The translations under genes were made by a program, and so were the position numbers. This document shows positions 6,282 through 15,575 of a stretch of DNA of 64,000 nt, one piece after another (positions within the stretch are counted from its first letter, which is position 1; each line of letters opens with the position of its first letter). The notes under the pieces were generated by a model. That model was given only the letters and a program-made list of their open reading frames with translations. It searched no databases and was not told the origin of the DNA. Origin of the DNA: Pseudomonas sp. NFIX28 (GTDB taxonomy: Bacteria > Pseudomonadota > Gammaproteobacteria > Pseudomonadales > Pseudomonadaceae); NCBI RefSeq assembly GCF_900107395.1, contig NZ_FNPW01000009.1, forward strand, positions 62,001 through 126,000, written 5' to 3'.

Positions 6282-9092
6282 TCAGGCTGGCCTGGCCCGC
6301 GTTACTCGGTCCACCAGGTAGACCAGCCCGTGGTAGTCGATCCCGCCATGCTGGCTCAGGCCGATTTCACAGGTGCGGCTGGTGGAAATGCCCTCGCTGC
6401 AATATTGCACCGCGTCCTTGAGGCTGCGCAGGGAATGGGCGTTGAGCTCCGGTGTGGTGAAGCCTTTATCCCCGGCGAAGCCGCAGCAATGGATGCCTTC
6501 CGGGATCACCACATTGGTGCTGCAACGCCGCGCCAGGTCGATCAGCGCCTGGCTTTCGCCCAGGTGCTGGGTGCTGCAGGTGACATGTACGGCGACCGGC
6601 GCTTGCTGGGGGGTGAACTCCAGCTTGTCCATCAGGTGGGTGCGGATGAAGCGCACCGGGTCGTACAGGTCCAGGCGCACATCGCCCAGGTCTTGCACCA
6701 GGCGCAGGGTGCAGGGGCTGGTGTCGCAGTAGATCGGGTCGAGGCCGCCGCGGCTGGCGTGGAGCAGGGCGCCGATCAGTTCCTGGCGCTTGTGCTCGGC
6801 CTGTTCCGCGTAGCCCTTGGAGGCGAACGGCTGGCCGCAGCACAGGCTTTCGACGTTGTCGGGGATCACCACCTGATAGCCGGCTTTCTCCAGCAGGCCG
6901 CGGGTCTTGTCGTAGAGCGAGCTTTGCTCCTGGTCGCCGGCTGCCGGGCCCATGACCCGCGACACGCAGGCCGCCAGGTAGACCACCCGTGGCCGCTGGT
7001 CGCTGACCGCCGGGCTGAAGCGAATGGCGCGTTCCGGCTGCGGCATGGCGCTGGTCCATTGCGGCACCTGGCCCTTGGACAGTTTGCTCAGCGCCGCCGA
7101 AACCCTGGCCAGGCGCGGTGCCCCCAGCAGCATCCGCGCACCGTTGGCCACATGCAGGGTGAAACGCGCGCCTTGCAAGGTGGTGGCGAAGTGCGAGCCC
7201 AGCCAATCGGCCGCCTTGGTGTGGCTGGCGTGCCGGCTGCGCAGTTTTTTCACCAGCTCGCCGGTGTTGATGCCCACCGGGCAGCGCTGGGCGCACAGGC
7301 CAGTGGCGGCGCAGGTGTCGACGCCCTGGTATTGATAGGCCGCTTCCAGTTCCGTGGTGTCGATGCCGGCGCGCTTGCGGGCCTGGATATCGCGCCAGAT
7401 CACGATGCGCTGGCGCGGGCTCAGGGTCAGCCCCTTGGACGGGCACACCGGTTCGCAGAAACCGCACTCGATGCACTTATCCACAATCTCGTCGGCCGCC
7501 GGCAGCGGCTTGAGGTGCTTGAGGTGGATCTGCGGGTCTTCGCTGAGCACCACGTCCGGGTTGAGGATGCCGTTGGGGTCGAGCAGGCGCTTGAGTTGCC
7601 ACATCAGCTGGTAGGCATCGCTGCCCCATTCCAGCTCGACGAAGGGCGCCATGTTGCGCCCGGTGCCGTGTTCGGCCTTGAGCGAGCCGCCGAATTCCAC
7701 CGCCACCAGTTGCGCCACGTCATCCATGAAGGCCTGGTAGCGCGCCACTTCTTCGGCGCTGTTGAAGCCCTGGGTGAAGACGAAATGCAGGTTGCCCTCC
7801 AGCGCATGGCCGAACAGGATCGCCTCGTCGTAGTGGTGTTTGTCGAACAGCTCGATCAGGCGGTTGACGCCGATGGCCAGTTGTTCCACCGGGAAGGTCA
7901 CGTCTTCGATGATCACCGTGGTGCCGGTCTTGCGCACTGCGCCGACGGCGGGGAAGGTGTCTTTGCGGATCGCCCAGAGCTTGGCGTTTTCCTTCGGGTC
8001 TTCGGTGAAATCGACCTGTTTTTCCACCGGGAAAGACGCCAGCGACGCCATGATCTGCGCCAGTTGTTCCTGGAGCAGCGCGCAAGATGCCGCGCGGGAT
8101 TCGATCAGCAGTGCGCAGGCATTGGCGGACAGTTGCTGGACGAAGGCCGGCATCCCGGGTTTGTCCTGCACCGAGCGCAGGCTGCGGCGGTCCAGCAGTT
8201 CCACGGCGGAGACGGGCTGGCTTTTCAGCACGGTTACCGCGTTGCAGCAGGTTTCCACGTCCGGGAAGACGATCAGCGCCGAGGCTTTGTTCGGGTGGTC
8301 GATCACGGTGTCGTAGGTCACTGCGCTGATAAAGCCCAGGGTGCCTTCGGAGCCCACCAGCAGGTGGCTGAGGATGTCCAGCGGCTCATCGAAATCCACC
8401 AGGGCGTTGAGCGACAGGCCGGTGGTGTTTTTCAGCCGGTATTTGTGGCGGATCTTGGCCGCCAGTTCGCTGTTGGCGCGGGTCTCGCGGCCGAGGGTCG
8501 CCAGGCGCTCGAGCAGCTCGCCATGGCTGCTGCGAAAGGCCGCGACGCTGGCGGCGTCTTCGGTGTCCAGGCGGGTGCCGTCGGCCAGCACCAGGCGCAG
8601 GCCGGCCAGGGTGTGGTAGGTGTTTTGCGCGGTGCCGCAGCACATGCCGCTGGCATTGTTGGCGACGATGCCGCCGATCTTGCAGGCGTTGATCGAGGCC
8701 GGATCGGGGCCGATCTTGCGCCCGAACGGCGCCAGCCAGGCGTTGGCTTGGGCGCCGATCACCCCCGGTTGCAGGCGGATCTGCTGGCCCTGGTCGCGGA
8801 TCTCGCGGGCATTCCAGTTGTCGCCGAGCACCAGCAGCACCGAATCGCTGATGGCCTGCCCCGACAGGCTGGTGCCGGCGGCGCGGAAGGTCACCGGCAC
8901 GCGGTCACGCTGGGCCAGTTTGAGCAGGGCCACCACTTCGTCTTCGGACTCGACGCGGATCACCAGTTGCGGAATCAACCGATAAAAGCTCGCATCGGTG
9001 CCGAAGGCCAGGGTGGAGAGCGGGTCGTCGAAACGCCGTTCCTGGGGGATCAGTTGTTGGGCATCACGCAGAAAAGCCGTCGGTAGACTCAT
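6282..9092 (-). CDS. dld: D-lactate dehydrogenase, FAD and Fe-S type (Dld-II-like)
   Basis: This 936-residue protein fuses an FAD-binding type 4 oxidase domain (residues about 1-500; PP-loop RAAGTSLSGQAIS near 65) to a ferredoxin-like region and CCG domains. The Fe-S clusters are CIECGFCEPVCP near 537 and CAATGLCAQRCPVG near 590; CCG motifs are SLCCGQPF near 748 and HCCGFAGDKG near 867. The family oxidises D-lactate or similar 2-hydroxy acids to 2-oxoacids at the inner membrane, passing electrons to quinone. The ATG at 9092 overlaps the lutC stop (ATGA). Position in the lactate operon makes D-lactate the best substrate; other 2-hydroxyacids remain possible. Confidence 0.88.
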   Translation of the reverse strand: MSLPTAFLRDAQQLIPQERRFDDPLSTLAFGTDASFYRLIPQLVIRVESEDEVVALLKLAQRDRVPVTFRAAGTSLSGQAISDSVLLVLGDNWNAREIRDQGQQIRLQPGVIGAQANAWLAPFGRKIGPDPASINACKIGGIVANNASGMCCGTAQNTYHTLAGLRLVLADGTRLDTEDAASVAAFRSSHGELLERLATLGRETRANSELAAKIRHKYRLKNTTGLSLNALVDFDEPLDILSHLLVGSEGTLGFISAVTYDTVIDHPNKASALIVFPDVETCCNAVTVLKSQPVSAVELLDRRSLRSVQDKPGMPAFVQQLSANACALLIESRAASCALLQEQLAQIMASLASFPVEKQVDFTEDPKENAKLWAIRKDTFPAVGAVRKTGTTVIIEDVTFPVEQLAIGVNRLIELFDKHHYDEAILFGHALEGNLHFVFTQGFNSAEEVARYQAFMDDVAQLVAVEFGGSLKAEHGTGRNMAPFVELEWGSDAYQLMWQLKRLLDPNGILNPDVVLSEDPQIHLKHLKPLPAADEIVDKCIECGFCEPVCPSKGLTLSPRQRIVIWRDIQARKRAGIDTTELEAAYQYQGVDTCAATGLCAQRCPVGINTGELVKKLRSRHASHTKAADWLGSHFATTLQGARFTLHVANGARMLLGAPRLARVSAALSKLSKGQVPQWTSAMPQPERAIRFSPAVSDQRPRVVYLAACVSRVMGPAAGDQEQSSLYDKTRGLLEKAGYQVVIPDNVESLCCGQPFASKGYAEQAEHKRQELIGALLHASRGGLDPIYCDTSPCTLRLVQDLGDVRLDLYDPVRFIRTHLMDKLEFTPQQAPVAVHVTCSTQHLGESQALIDLARRCSTNVVIPEGIHCCGFAGDKGFTTPELNAHSLRSLKDAVQYCSEGISTSRTCEIGLSQHGGIDYHGLVYLVDRVTRARPA

Positions 9093-9760
9093 TGGTCCTC
9101 CAGGATCAGCACCACCAGGTCTTTCGGGCCATGGGCGCCGTAGGCCAGGACTTGCTCGATGTCGGCCGTCTTCGACGGCCCGGACACCAGCAGCGCGTTG
9201 GTCGGCATGCCTTGGGCCCAGCTGTATTCCTGCTGGACCTGATAGAAGTTGTCGCGGATCTCGCTGGCCTTGAGCAGGGCGAAATGCACCGGCGGCACCA
9301 GGCTCATCAGCCGCGGTTCTTCGCGGGTCGGCCAAAGGATCAGGCTGCCGGTGGCGGCGATGGCGCCGAGGGTGGTGGTGAGGCTGGCCGGGGTGTCGTT
9401 GAACAGCTCGGCTTTCCACTCTTCGACGGGCCGATCGTAGGCCTTCAACGCCGGCAACCCGGGATGCTCGGCCCAGTATTGGCTGACGCGCTGGCCGTGG
9501 GGCGTGGTCGGCGCGATCAGCAGGCTCGGCAATTGGCGTTCGCCCAGCAGGCGGGCGAGCAGCGCCGGCCAGTCCTGGCCGCTGGTCTGGTGGATTTCGG
9601 TGTGCACCGCTTCCATCTGCTTGCGCAACTGCGGGATGCGTTGTTCTGGGCTGTAGGTATAAGGCTGGGTGACCAGTGCCTCATCGAAGTTATCCACAAG
9701 CGGCGTGGTGCCGGTCAGGCTGGTGCGCAGCTTGGCGAGGATGTTCTGTTTGGCACTCAT
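9089..9760 (-). CDS. lutC: Lactate utilization protein LutC
   Basis: A 223-residue LUD-domain protein (LutC/YkgG family), the third subunit of the LutABC L-lactate oxidation complex. Family features are TLGAIAATGSLILWP near residues 130-145 and the C-terminal VSGPSKTADIEQVLAYGAHGP near 190-210, where SGPSxTxDIE is the conserved signature. It has no Fe-S cysteines of its own. It overlaps lutB by one base and dld by four, so the genes are cotranscribed and probably translationally coupled. Confidence 0.92.
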   Translation of the reverse strand: MSAKQNILAKLRTSLTGTTPLVDNFDEALVTQPYTYSPEQRIPQLRKQMEAVHTEIHQTSGQDWPALLARLLGERQLPSLLIAPTTPHGQRVSQYWAEHPGLPALKAYDRPVEEWKAELFNDTPASLTTTLGAIAATGSLILWPTREEPRLMSLVPPVHFALLKASEIRDNFYQVQQEYSWAQGMPTNALLVSGPSKTADIEQVLAYGAHGPKDLVVLILEDQ

Positions 9761-11214
9761 CAACGTTCTCCCTGTTTGGCCAGATGCTCGCGGGCCAGGT
9801 CGTGCAGGGACCGGGCGGCGGGTTTGGGGGCGCTGTGGTTTTGTGTCCACGGGCCGACGTTGCTCGGGGTCAGCGCGCGCAGGCGGGTGGCCGCCAGCGT
9901 AAACAGGCGATACAGCGCCGGCGAGCTGTTGAGTTTGGCCCAGGCGTTCCAGATAAAGCGTTCCTTGCGCGAATACTTGCTGCCCTGGCCGCGCATCACC
10001 TGGTGCGGGCTGTCCGGAGCCTTGACGTTCTCTTCGCGCAGGCGACGCAGCAGGCTCGGGATCGGGATCTTCACCGGGCACACTTCGCCGCAGGCCCCGC
10101 ACAGCGAAGACGCGCTCGGGTGGTCCGGCACCTTGGCCAGGCCGACCATGTGCGGGGTGATGATTTTGCCGATGGGGCCGGGGTAGACCTCGCCGTAGGC
10201 GTGGCCGCCGATGCGGGTGTAGACCGGGCAATGGTTCATGCAGGCGCCGCAGCGGATGCAGTTCAGGGTCTGGCGCAATTCGCTGTCGGCGAAGGCCTGG
10301 CTGCGGCCGTTGTCGAGCAGCACCAGGTGCACTTGCTGCGGGCCGTCCAGCTCATGCTCCTTGCGCGGGCCGGAGATCATGTTGACGTAGGTGGTGATCG
10401 GCTGGCCCAGCGCCGAGCGGGTCAGCAGTGACAGCAGCGGCACCACGTCGCGCAGGTTTTCGACGACTTTCTCGATACCGGTGACGGCGATGTGCACGGG
10501 TGGCACCGTGGTGGACATGCGGCCGTTGCCTTCGTTTTCCACCAACAGCAGGGTGCCGGTCTCGGCCACGGCGAAGTTGACGCCGGAGACGCCGATGTCT
10601 GCTTCGAAGAATTTCTGCCGCAGGACCCTGCGACCGATCTGAATGAGTTGGTCAACGTCCTTGGTGTACTCCACGCCGAGTTTGTCGTGGAACAAGGACG
10701 CGACCTGACCGGCATTCTTGTGGATCGCCGGCATAATGATGTGTGAAGGCTTCTCGTGGTCGAGCTGGACGATGAACTCGCCCATGTCCGACTCAAGGCA
10801 TTCAATGCCTTGTTCAGCGAGGACATGGTTCATTTCCATCTCTTCGCTGACCATCGATTTGCCCTTGATCACTTGCCGCGCCTCGTGAGCGCGGATGATC
10901 GAGAGGACGATGCCATTGGCCTCGTCCACCGTTTCCGCCCAGTGCACTGTCACACCGTTGCGGGTCAGGTTCTGTTCAAGCTGCTCGAGCAGGTCGGGCA
11001 GCTTGGATAACGCACGGGCCTTGATCGCATTGCCCAGGGCCCGCAGGTGTTCGCGCTCGTGGGCATCGCTGAACGACGCCGCACGCTTGGCCATGAGGGA
11101 ATCCATGGCGCTGCGAAAGTTGTTTCGCAGTTGTTGGTCGCCCAGGGCCTGGTGGGCCCGGGTGCGAAAATCGTCCGACACGGCCAGGGTCGGAATAAGC
11201 TCCGGGGTGCTCAT
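9760..11214 (-). CDS. lutB: Lactate utilization iron-sulfur protein LutB
   Basis: A 484-residue iron-sulfur subunit of the LutABC complex, which oxidises L-lactate to pyruvate. The LUD domain comes first (residues about 70-290, with GVNFAVAETGTLLLVENEGN). Two 4Fe-4S motifs follow, CIRCGACMNHCPVY near 320 and CGACGEVCPVKIP near 370. The ATG at 11214 is within the ATGA overlap with lutA. Length matches LutB/YkgF. LutABC stands here instead of the FMN enzyme LldD. Confidence 0.93.
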   Translation of the reverse strand: MSTPELIPTLAVSDDFRTRAHQALGDQQLRNNFRSAMDSLMAKRAASFSDAHEREHLRALGNAIKARALSKLPDLLEQLEQNLTRNGVTVHWAETVDEANGIVLSIIRAHEARQVIKGKSMVSEEMEMNHVLAEQGIECLESDMGEFIVQLDHEKPSHIIMPAIHKNAGQVASLFHDKLGVEYTKDVDQLIQIGRRVLRQKFFEADIGVSGVNFAVAETGTLLLVENEGNGRMSTTVPPVHIAVTGIEKVVENLRDVVPLLSLLTRSALGQPITTYVNMISGPRKEHELDGPQQVHLVLLDNGRSQAFADSELRQTLNCIRCGACMNHCPVYTRIGGHAYGEVYPGPIGKIITPHMVGLAKVPDHPSASSLCGACGEVCPVKIPIPSLLRRLREENVKAPDSPHQVMRGQGSKYSRKERFIWNAWAKLNSSPALYRLFTLAATRLRALTPSNVGPWTQNHSAPKPAARSLHDLAREHLAKQGER

Positions 11215-12035
11215 CGGGCACCTCCGGTGCGTTGCCAGAGGAAGCTGGCCAGGTGTTGGCCGCGCAGCGCTTCTTGTTGTTTCTCCAGCGAACCGTTGAT
11301 GTTCATCAAGCAGCCGCAGTCGGCGCTCAGCACCTTGTGGGCGCCGGACTCTTTCAGTGCGCGGGTCTTGTCCGTGACCATCGCACCGGAGATGTCTGGC
11401 ATTCGGACGCTGAAAGTCCCGCCAAAGCCACAGCATTCGCTTTCGTGGCTGTGTTCTACCCGCTCCACGTTGCCCAGCTGTGACAGCAACTCACGGCCGT
11501 GCAGGTGGGTGTTCATCTCGCGCCGTGCCGAGCAGGAGGTGTGCAGCGCCACCTTGACCGGCTCGCCCTGGTCCTTGAGCTGCACCTTGCACACATGCAG
11601 CAGGAACTCGGCCAGCTCATAGGTACGGGCCGCCAGGGCCTGCACCTGTTCCAGGGTTTGCGGCTCGTCCTTGAACAAGTCGCTGTAATGCTCGCGGATC
11701 ATGCCCGCGCAGGAACCCGACGGCACCACCACCGGATAATCGCCGGCGAACAGCGCCAGTTGCGAGCGGGCTACCGTGCGCGCCTGCTCGGTGTAACCCG
11801 AGGTGTAGGCCGGTTGCCCGCAGCAGCTTTGCCCTTGCGGGTACTCCACGCGAATGCCTTCGCGCTCGAGCAGGTGGATCGCATCCATCCCGGCTTCGGG
11901 ATAGAACAGGTCGACCACACAGGTACCGAACAGGTAGACCCGCGACGGTTTCTCGCAGGGGTACTGGCGCGGCTCGGCCAAGGGCGGTGCGACACGGGTC
12001 GCGTTAGGCACGGCGTTGTAAAAAAGCTCGCTCAT
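11211..12035 (-). CDS. lutA: Lactate utilization protein LutA
   Basis: A 274-residue (Fe-S)-binding protein with two CCG domains: CCGQPAYTSGY at residues 71-81 and CCGFGGTFSVR at 201-211, plus upstream SGSCAGM and HTSCSARREM cysteines. These CX31-38CCG-type modules bind iron-sulfur clusters and match LutA/YkgE. The ATG at 12035 follows GGAGACACGCC. It is first of the overlapping lutA-lutB-lutC-dld set and is separated by 144 bases, including a hairpin, from lldP upstream. Confidence 0.92.
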   Translation of the reverse strand: MSELFYNAVPNATRVAPPLAEPRQYPCEKPSRVYLFGTCVVDLFYPEAGMDAIHLLEREGIRVEYPQGQSCCGQPAYTSGYTEQARTVARSQLALFAGDYPVVVPSGSCAGMIREHYSDLFKDEPQTLEQVQALAARTYELAEFLLHVCKVQLKDQGEPVKVALHTSCSARREMNTHLHGRELLSQLGNVERVEHSHESECCGFGGTFSVRMPDISGAMVTDKTRALKESGAHKVLSADCGCLMNINGSLEKQQEALRGQHLASFLWQRTGGAR

Positions 12036-12135
12036 CAGGCGTGTCTCCGGGTGGTCCCGGTTATCCGTCTGCGGCGGCTGCTGAATATAGAGAGACAAGC
12101 TTTCAGCAGCCTTGCAGACCGGGTTGTGAGTTGCA

Positions 12136-12160
12136 GACGCCGGGCTTATGGGCCGGCGTC
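12136..12160 (-). promoter_or_regulatory. Hairpin between lldP and lutA
   Basis: GACGCCGG (12136-12143) and CCGGCGTC (12153-12160) form a perfect 8-bp stem in the 144-base gap between lldP and lutA. There is no T-run on the minus strand, so it is more likely an RNA processing or stabilising element setting the permease-to-enzyme ratio than a full terminator. Confidence 0.4.
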
Positions 12161-12179
12161 GGTTCTTTCGGTGTCGCGA

Positions 12180-13865
12180 TCAGTGCACCAGCATGCCAGT
12201 GAACCAGTAGGCCTGGGCCAGGGTGATCAGGCCGACGATAGTGGCGAAGAACAGGCTGTGCTTGAGGGTGAAGCGGAACAGGTCCGATTCCTTGCCTACC
12301 AGGCCGGTGGCGGCGCAGGCCACGGCGATCGATTGCGGCGAGATCATCTTGCCGGTCACGCCGCCGCTGGTGTTGGCCGCTACCAGCAGGGTGTCGTTGA
12401 CGCCGATCTGGTGCGCGGTGGTGGCTTGCAGCGAGCTGAACAGGGCGTTGGAGGAGGTATCCGACCCGGTCAGGAACACGCCCAGCCAGCCGAGGAATGG
12501 CGAGAAGAACGGGAATGCCGCGCCCGTGCCGGCCAGCACCAGGGCCATGGTCGAGGACATGCCGGAATAGTTGGTGACGAAGGCGAAGGCCAGCACCATG
12601 CCGATGGACAAGATCGGCCAGCGCAGTTCGTAGAAGGTCTCTTTGAAAGTGGTCAGACCAATTTTGAAATTGATTTTCAGCACCAGCATCGAGATCAGTG
12701 CGGAGAAGAAAATCGCCGTGCCGGTCGCGGAAATCGGGTCGAGCTTGAACACCGCCGGAATCGCGGTTGGCGCGGCGACGATCGGGGCGCTCTTGATCAC
12801 CAGTTGATCCAGGTGCGGGATCGCGAAGTTGAATACCCAGCTGTACATCGAGCCGCCGGCGGCGAACATCGCCTTGAACGGCTTGAGGGTCCAGATGGTG
12901 ACCAGCACGGTGAGGATCAGGAACGGCGACCAGGCCTTGAAGATTTCACCGAAGCTGTAGGGCGAAGGCTGGGTGGTGCGCGGCTGGCCGAAACCACCGT
13001 TGCGCACGGCAGCGGCGCCGACGCTGACGGTGGCCGCGGCGAACGAACGCTTGGGTTGCCAGACCTTGAGGAACAGGGTCAGGGAAATCAGGCTGGCCAG
13101 GGCCGAGGTGATGTCCGGCAGCTCCGGGCCGATGAAGTTCGAGGTGAAGTATTGGGTCACGGCAAAGCTCAGGCCGGCCACCAGCGCCGCAGGCCAGGTC
13201 TCTTTGACGCCGCGCAGGCCGTCCATCATGAACACCAGCCAGAACGGCACGAACAGCGACAGCAGCGGCAGTTGGCGACCGGTCATGGCGCCGATCTTGA
13301 AGGCGTCGATGCCGGTTACCTGGCCGGCCACGATGATCGGGATGCCCAGGGCGCCAAAGGCCACTGGCGCGGTGTTAGCGATCAGGCATAGGCCGGCGGC
13401 GTACAGCGGGTTGAAGCCCAGGCCCACCAGCAGCGCGGCGGTAATGGCCACCGGGGCGCCGAAACCGGCGGCACCTTCGAGAAAGGCGCCGAAGCAGAAG
13501 CCGATCAGCAGCACCTGCAGGCGCTGGTCGTCGGTGATCGACAGCACGGAGCTGCGGATGACCTCGAACTGGCCGCTCTTGACCGTCAGTTTGTAGAGGA
13601 ATACGGCGGCGACGATGATCCAGGCGATGGGCCACAGGCCGTAGGCAAATCCATAGCCAGCGGCCGCGAGTGCCATGTCGGCAGGCATCTGGAAGGCAAA
13701 GATCGCCACCAGAATCGACAACGCCAGGGTGATGCTGCCGGCGATGTGTCCTTTGAGACGGAACACGGCCAGAGCGAGGAAGAAGAAGACGATCGGGATG
13801 ACGGCGGCGAGGGCGGACAGGCCGAGGCTGCCGAGCGGGCTGTAAAGCTGTTGCCAGGTTTGCAT
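12180..13865 (-). CDS. lldP: L-lactate permease
   Basis: A 561-residue inner-membrane permease of the LctP family with about a dozen hydrophobic segments. Family landmarks include GAFLEGAAGFGAPVAIT near 125 and NTAPVAFGALGIPII near 165. It imports lactate (and often glycolate) with protons. It is the first gene of the minus-strand lactate set, divergent from lldR, with a perfect inverted repeat about 55 bases before its ATG. Length is normal for LldP. Confidence 0.95.
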   Translation of the reverse strand: MQTWQQLYSPLGSLGLSALAAVIPIVFFFLALAVFRLKGHIAGSITLALSILVAIFAFQMPADMALAAAGYGFAYGLWPIAWIIVAAVFLYKLTVKSGQFEVIRSSVLSITDDQRLQVLLIGFCFGAFLEGAAGFGAPVAITAALLVGLGFNPLYAAGLCLIANTAPVAFGALGIPIIVAGQVTGIDAFKIGAMTGRQLPLLSLFVPFWLVFMMDGLRGVKETWPAALVAGLSFAVTQYFTSNFIGPELPDITSALASLISLTLFLKVWQPKRSFAAATVSVGAAAVRNGGFGQPRTTQPSPYSFGEIFKAWSPFLILTVLVTIWTLKPFKAMFAAGGSMYSWVFNFAIPHLDQLVIKSAPIVAAPTAIPAVFKLDPISATGTAIFFSALISMLVLKINFKIGLTTFKETFYELRWPILSIGMVLAFAFVTNYSGMSSTMALVLAGTGAAFPFFSPFLGWLGVFLTGSDTSSNALFSSLQATTAHQIGVNDTLLVAANTSGGVTGKMISPQSIAVACAATGLVGKESDLFRFTLKHSLFFATIVGLITLAQAYWFTGMLVH

Positions 13866-13917
13866 ATGGGGTGGCCCCTAATTGTTGTTGGTCAGGCACT
13901 GGTCAGCGTATTTGGTT

Positions 13918-13934
13918 AATTGGTAAGACCAATT
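13918..13934. promoter_or_regulatory. Probable LldR operator
   Basis: AATTGGTAAGACCAATT is a perfect inverted repeat (7-bp arms, 3-base centre) in the lldP/lldR gap. It contains TNGTNNNACNA, the half-site pattern bound by FadR-subfamily GntR regulators including lactate regulators. Position 53 bases from the lldP start suits promoter control; lldR begins about 190 bases away on the other side. Confidence 0.75.
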
Positions 13935-14126
13935 TACAATCGCTGTTGGCTAGGGTAAAAGCCTTGTGAGCGGTGTGTCAATTTGTCGCCCTAAAACTTT
14001 TGTCGAAGTTGCGGTGCAGATGGCATCTGATCCGCTCGCCGACAGTCGTTCTGATAGGTGCTGGCGGAGCCCCGATAGGCCAGAATAGAGAGCCCGGCGC
14101 ACGGTCGGGATGGTGGAGAGTGAGTT

Positions 14127-14894
14127 ATGGGGTTTGATCAGATTCGTCAGCGCCGTTTGTCTGACGACATTGTCGAGCGGCTCGAGGGGATGATTCTCGA
14201 GGGCACGCTGAAGTCCGGTGAGCGCCTGCCGGCGGAGCGTGCGTTGGCGGAGCAGTTTGGTGTCTCGCGGCCTTCGTTGCGCGAGGCAATCCAGAAGCTG
14301 ACGGCCAAGGGCTTGCTGGTCAGTCGCCAGGGTGGCGGCAACTATGTGGTGGAGTCACTGGGCTCGACCTTCAGCGATCCGCTGCTGCAGTTGTTGGAAA
14401 GCAACCCTGAAGCCCAGCGTGACTTGCTGGAGTTTCGTCACACGCTGGAAGCCTCATGCGCTTATTACGCGGCGTTGCGTGCCACCGAGGTGGATCGCGA
14501 GCGCCTCACCGCGGCTTTCGAAGCGCTGCAGGATTGCTATTCCCGGGCCGGGGATGTGAGCCGGGCGGAAGAGGGGGCGGCAGACGCGCAATTTCACCTG
14601 GCGATTGCCGAGGCCAGTCACAACGCTGTGTTGCTGCACACCATTCGCGGGCTGTTCGATCTGCTCAAGCGCAACGTGGTGACCAACATCGGCGGCATGT
14701 ACAAGCAGCGCACCGAAACCCGCGACATGCTGATCAGCCAGCACCGCGATCTGTACCAGGCGATTATCGAAGGGCGTGCCGAGCAGGCGCGTGAGGTCTC
14801 CAGCCGGCACATTCTGTATGTGCAGGAAGTGCTGGAAGAGGTACGTCAGGAAGTGCAGCGCGTGGCTCGGGCGGAGCGGCGCAAGGGGATTTAG
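14127..14894 (+). CDS. lldR: GntR/FadR-family lactate regulator LldR
   Basis: A 255-residue regulator. The winged helix (residues about 8-75) includes SGERLPAERALAEQFGVSRP and SLREAIQKL, and an FCD ligand-binding domain spans about 90-235. Divergence from lldP with an operator-like palindrome between them is the standard arrangement, in which lactate relieves repression. The ATG at 14127 follows GGAGAGTGAG. The order lldR-lldP is the same as in P. aeruginosa, supporting the name. Confidence 0.92.
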   Translation: MGFDQIRQRRLSDDIVERLEGMILEGTLKSGERLPAERALAEQFGVSRPSLREAIQKLTAKGLLVSRQGGGNYVVESLGSTFSDPLLQLLESNPEAQRDLLEFRHTLEASCAYYAALRATEVDRERLTAAFEALQDCYSRAGDVSRAEEGAADAQFHLAIAEASHNAVLLHTIRGLFDLLKRNVVTNIGGMYKQRTETRDMLISQHRDLYQAIIEGRAEQAREVSSRHILYVQEVLEEVRQEVQRVARAERRKGI

Positions 14895-14908
14895 TCGGTG
14901 GGGAGTTC

Positions 14909-14953
14909 ATCGCAGGCCAGCGCGCTCCGGGCAGGAGCGCGCTGGCTGGCGAT
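14909..14953. repeat. REP-like inverted repeat / bidirectional terminator
   Basis: ATCGC(A)GGCCAGCGCGCTCC and GGAGCGCGCTGGC(T)GGCGAT form a long, nearly perfect stem between the convergent lldR and smpB genes. It fits the REP style of pseudomonads and may end transcription from both sides, though there is no clear T-run. Confidence 0.55.
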
Positions 14954-14976
14954 CATGGCATCAAGGCAGAAGAGCG

Positions 14977-15459
14977 TTACTCTTCCTTGCCCTTGTTGCG
15001 CACCGCGCGATGCAGCTCACGATCGGAGTCGCGCTCGCGTTCGGTATGACGCTTGTCGTATTCCTTCTTGCCCTTGCCCAGTGCGATCTCGCACTTGACC
15101 ATGTGCTTGCTCCAGTAGAGCGACAGGCACACGCAGGCATAACCCTTCTGCTGCACGGCAGCAAACAGCTTCTCCAGCTCGCGCTTGTTGAGCAGCAGTT
15201 TGCGCGAGCGCACGGGGTCGGCGATCACATGGGTGCTGGCGGTGGTCAGTGGCGTGAAGTGGCTGCCCAGCAGCCAGGCTTCGCCGTCCTTGAGCAGCAC
15301 GTAACTGTCGACCAGTTGTGCCTTGCCCGCACGCAGACTCTTTACTTCCCAGCCGGCCAGGACCATGCCAGCCTCGAACCGATGTTCGATGAAGTAATCG
15401 TGACGCGCCTTTTTATTTTGCGCGATGGTCCCTGTTGGGTGTTTCTTCTGTTTAGCCAT
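14977..15459 (-). CDS. smpB: SsrA-binding protein SmpB
   Basis: A 160-residue basic RNA-binding protein that delivers tmRNA to stalled ribosomes. Family signatures are present: NKKARHDYFIEHRFEAGM near residue 15, LAGWEVKSLRAGKAQL near 35, and a basic C-terminal tail (GKKEYDKRHTERERD) that probes the empty mRNA channel. Length is normal. It stands alone, convergent with lldR and divergent from the NSS transporter. Its RNA partner ssrA lies about 9 kb away in this window. Confidence 0.97.
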   Translation of the reverse strand: MAKQKKHPTGTIAQNKKARHDYFIEHRFEAGMVLAGWEVKSLRAGKAQLVDSYVLLKDGEAWLLGSHFTPLTTASTHVIADPVRSRKLLLNKRELEKLFAAVQQKGYACVCLSLYWSKHMVKCEIALGKGKKEYDKRHTERERDSDRELHRAVRNKGKEE

Positions 15460-15575
15460 AGGGGCGGCATTATAGGCAGTTGCACGCGTGTCGGCTACGG
15501 TGAAGCAGCGTGCTTGAGCAGGTTGAGTGAATCCCGGACAATGCGCGCTCTTTTTTCTCGGTTGGGCGCGTATTG

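Noticed and set aside
6330..9086. A very long open frame opposite dld
   Set aside because: It mirrors the third-position G/C bias of the real gene, has no domain pattern, and the minus-strand product has complete FAD and Fe-S motifs.
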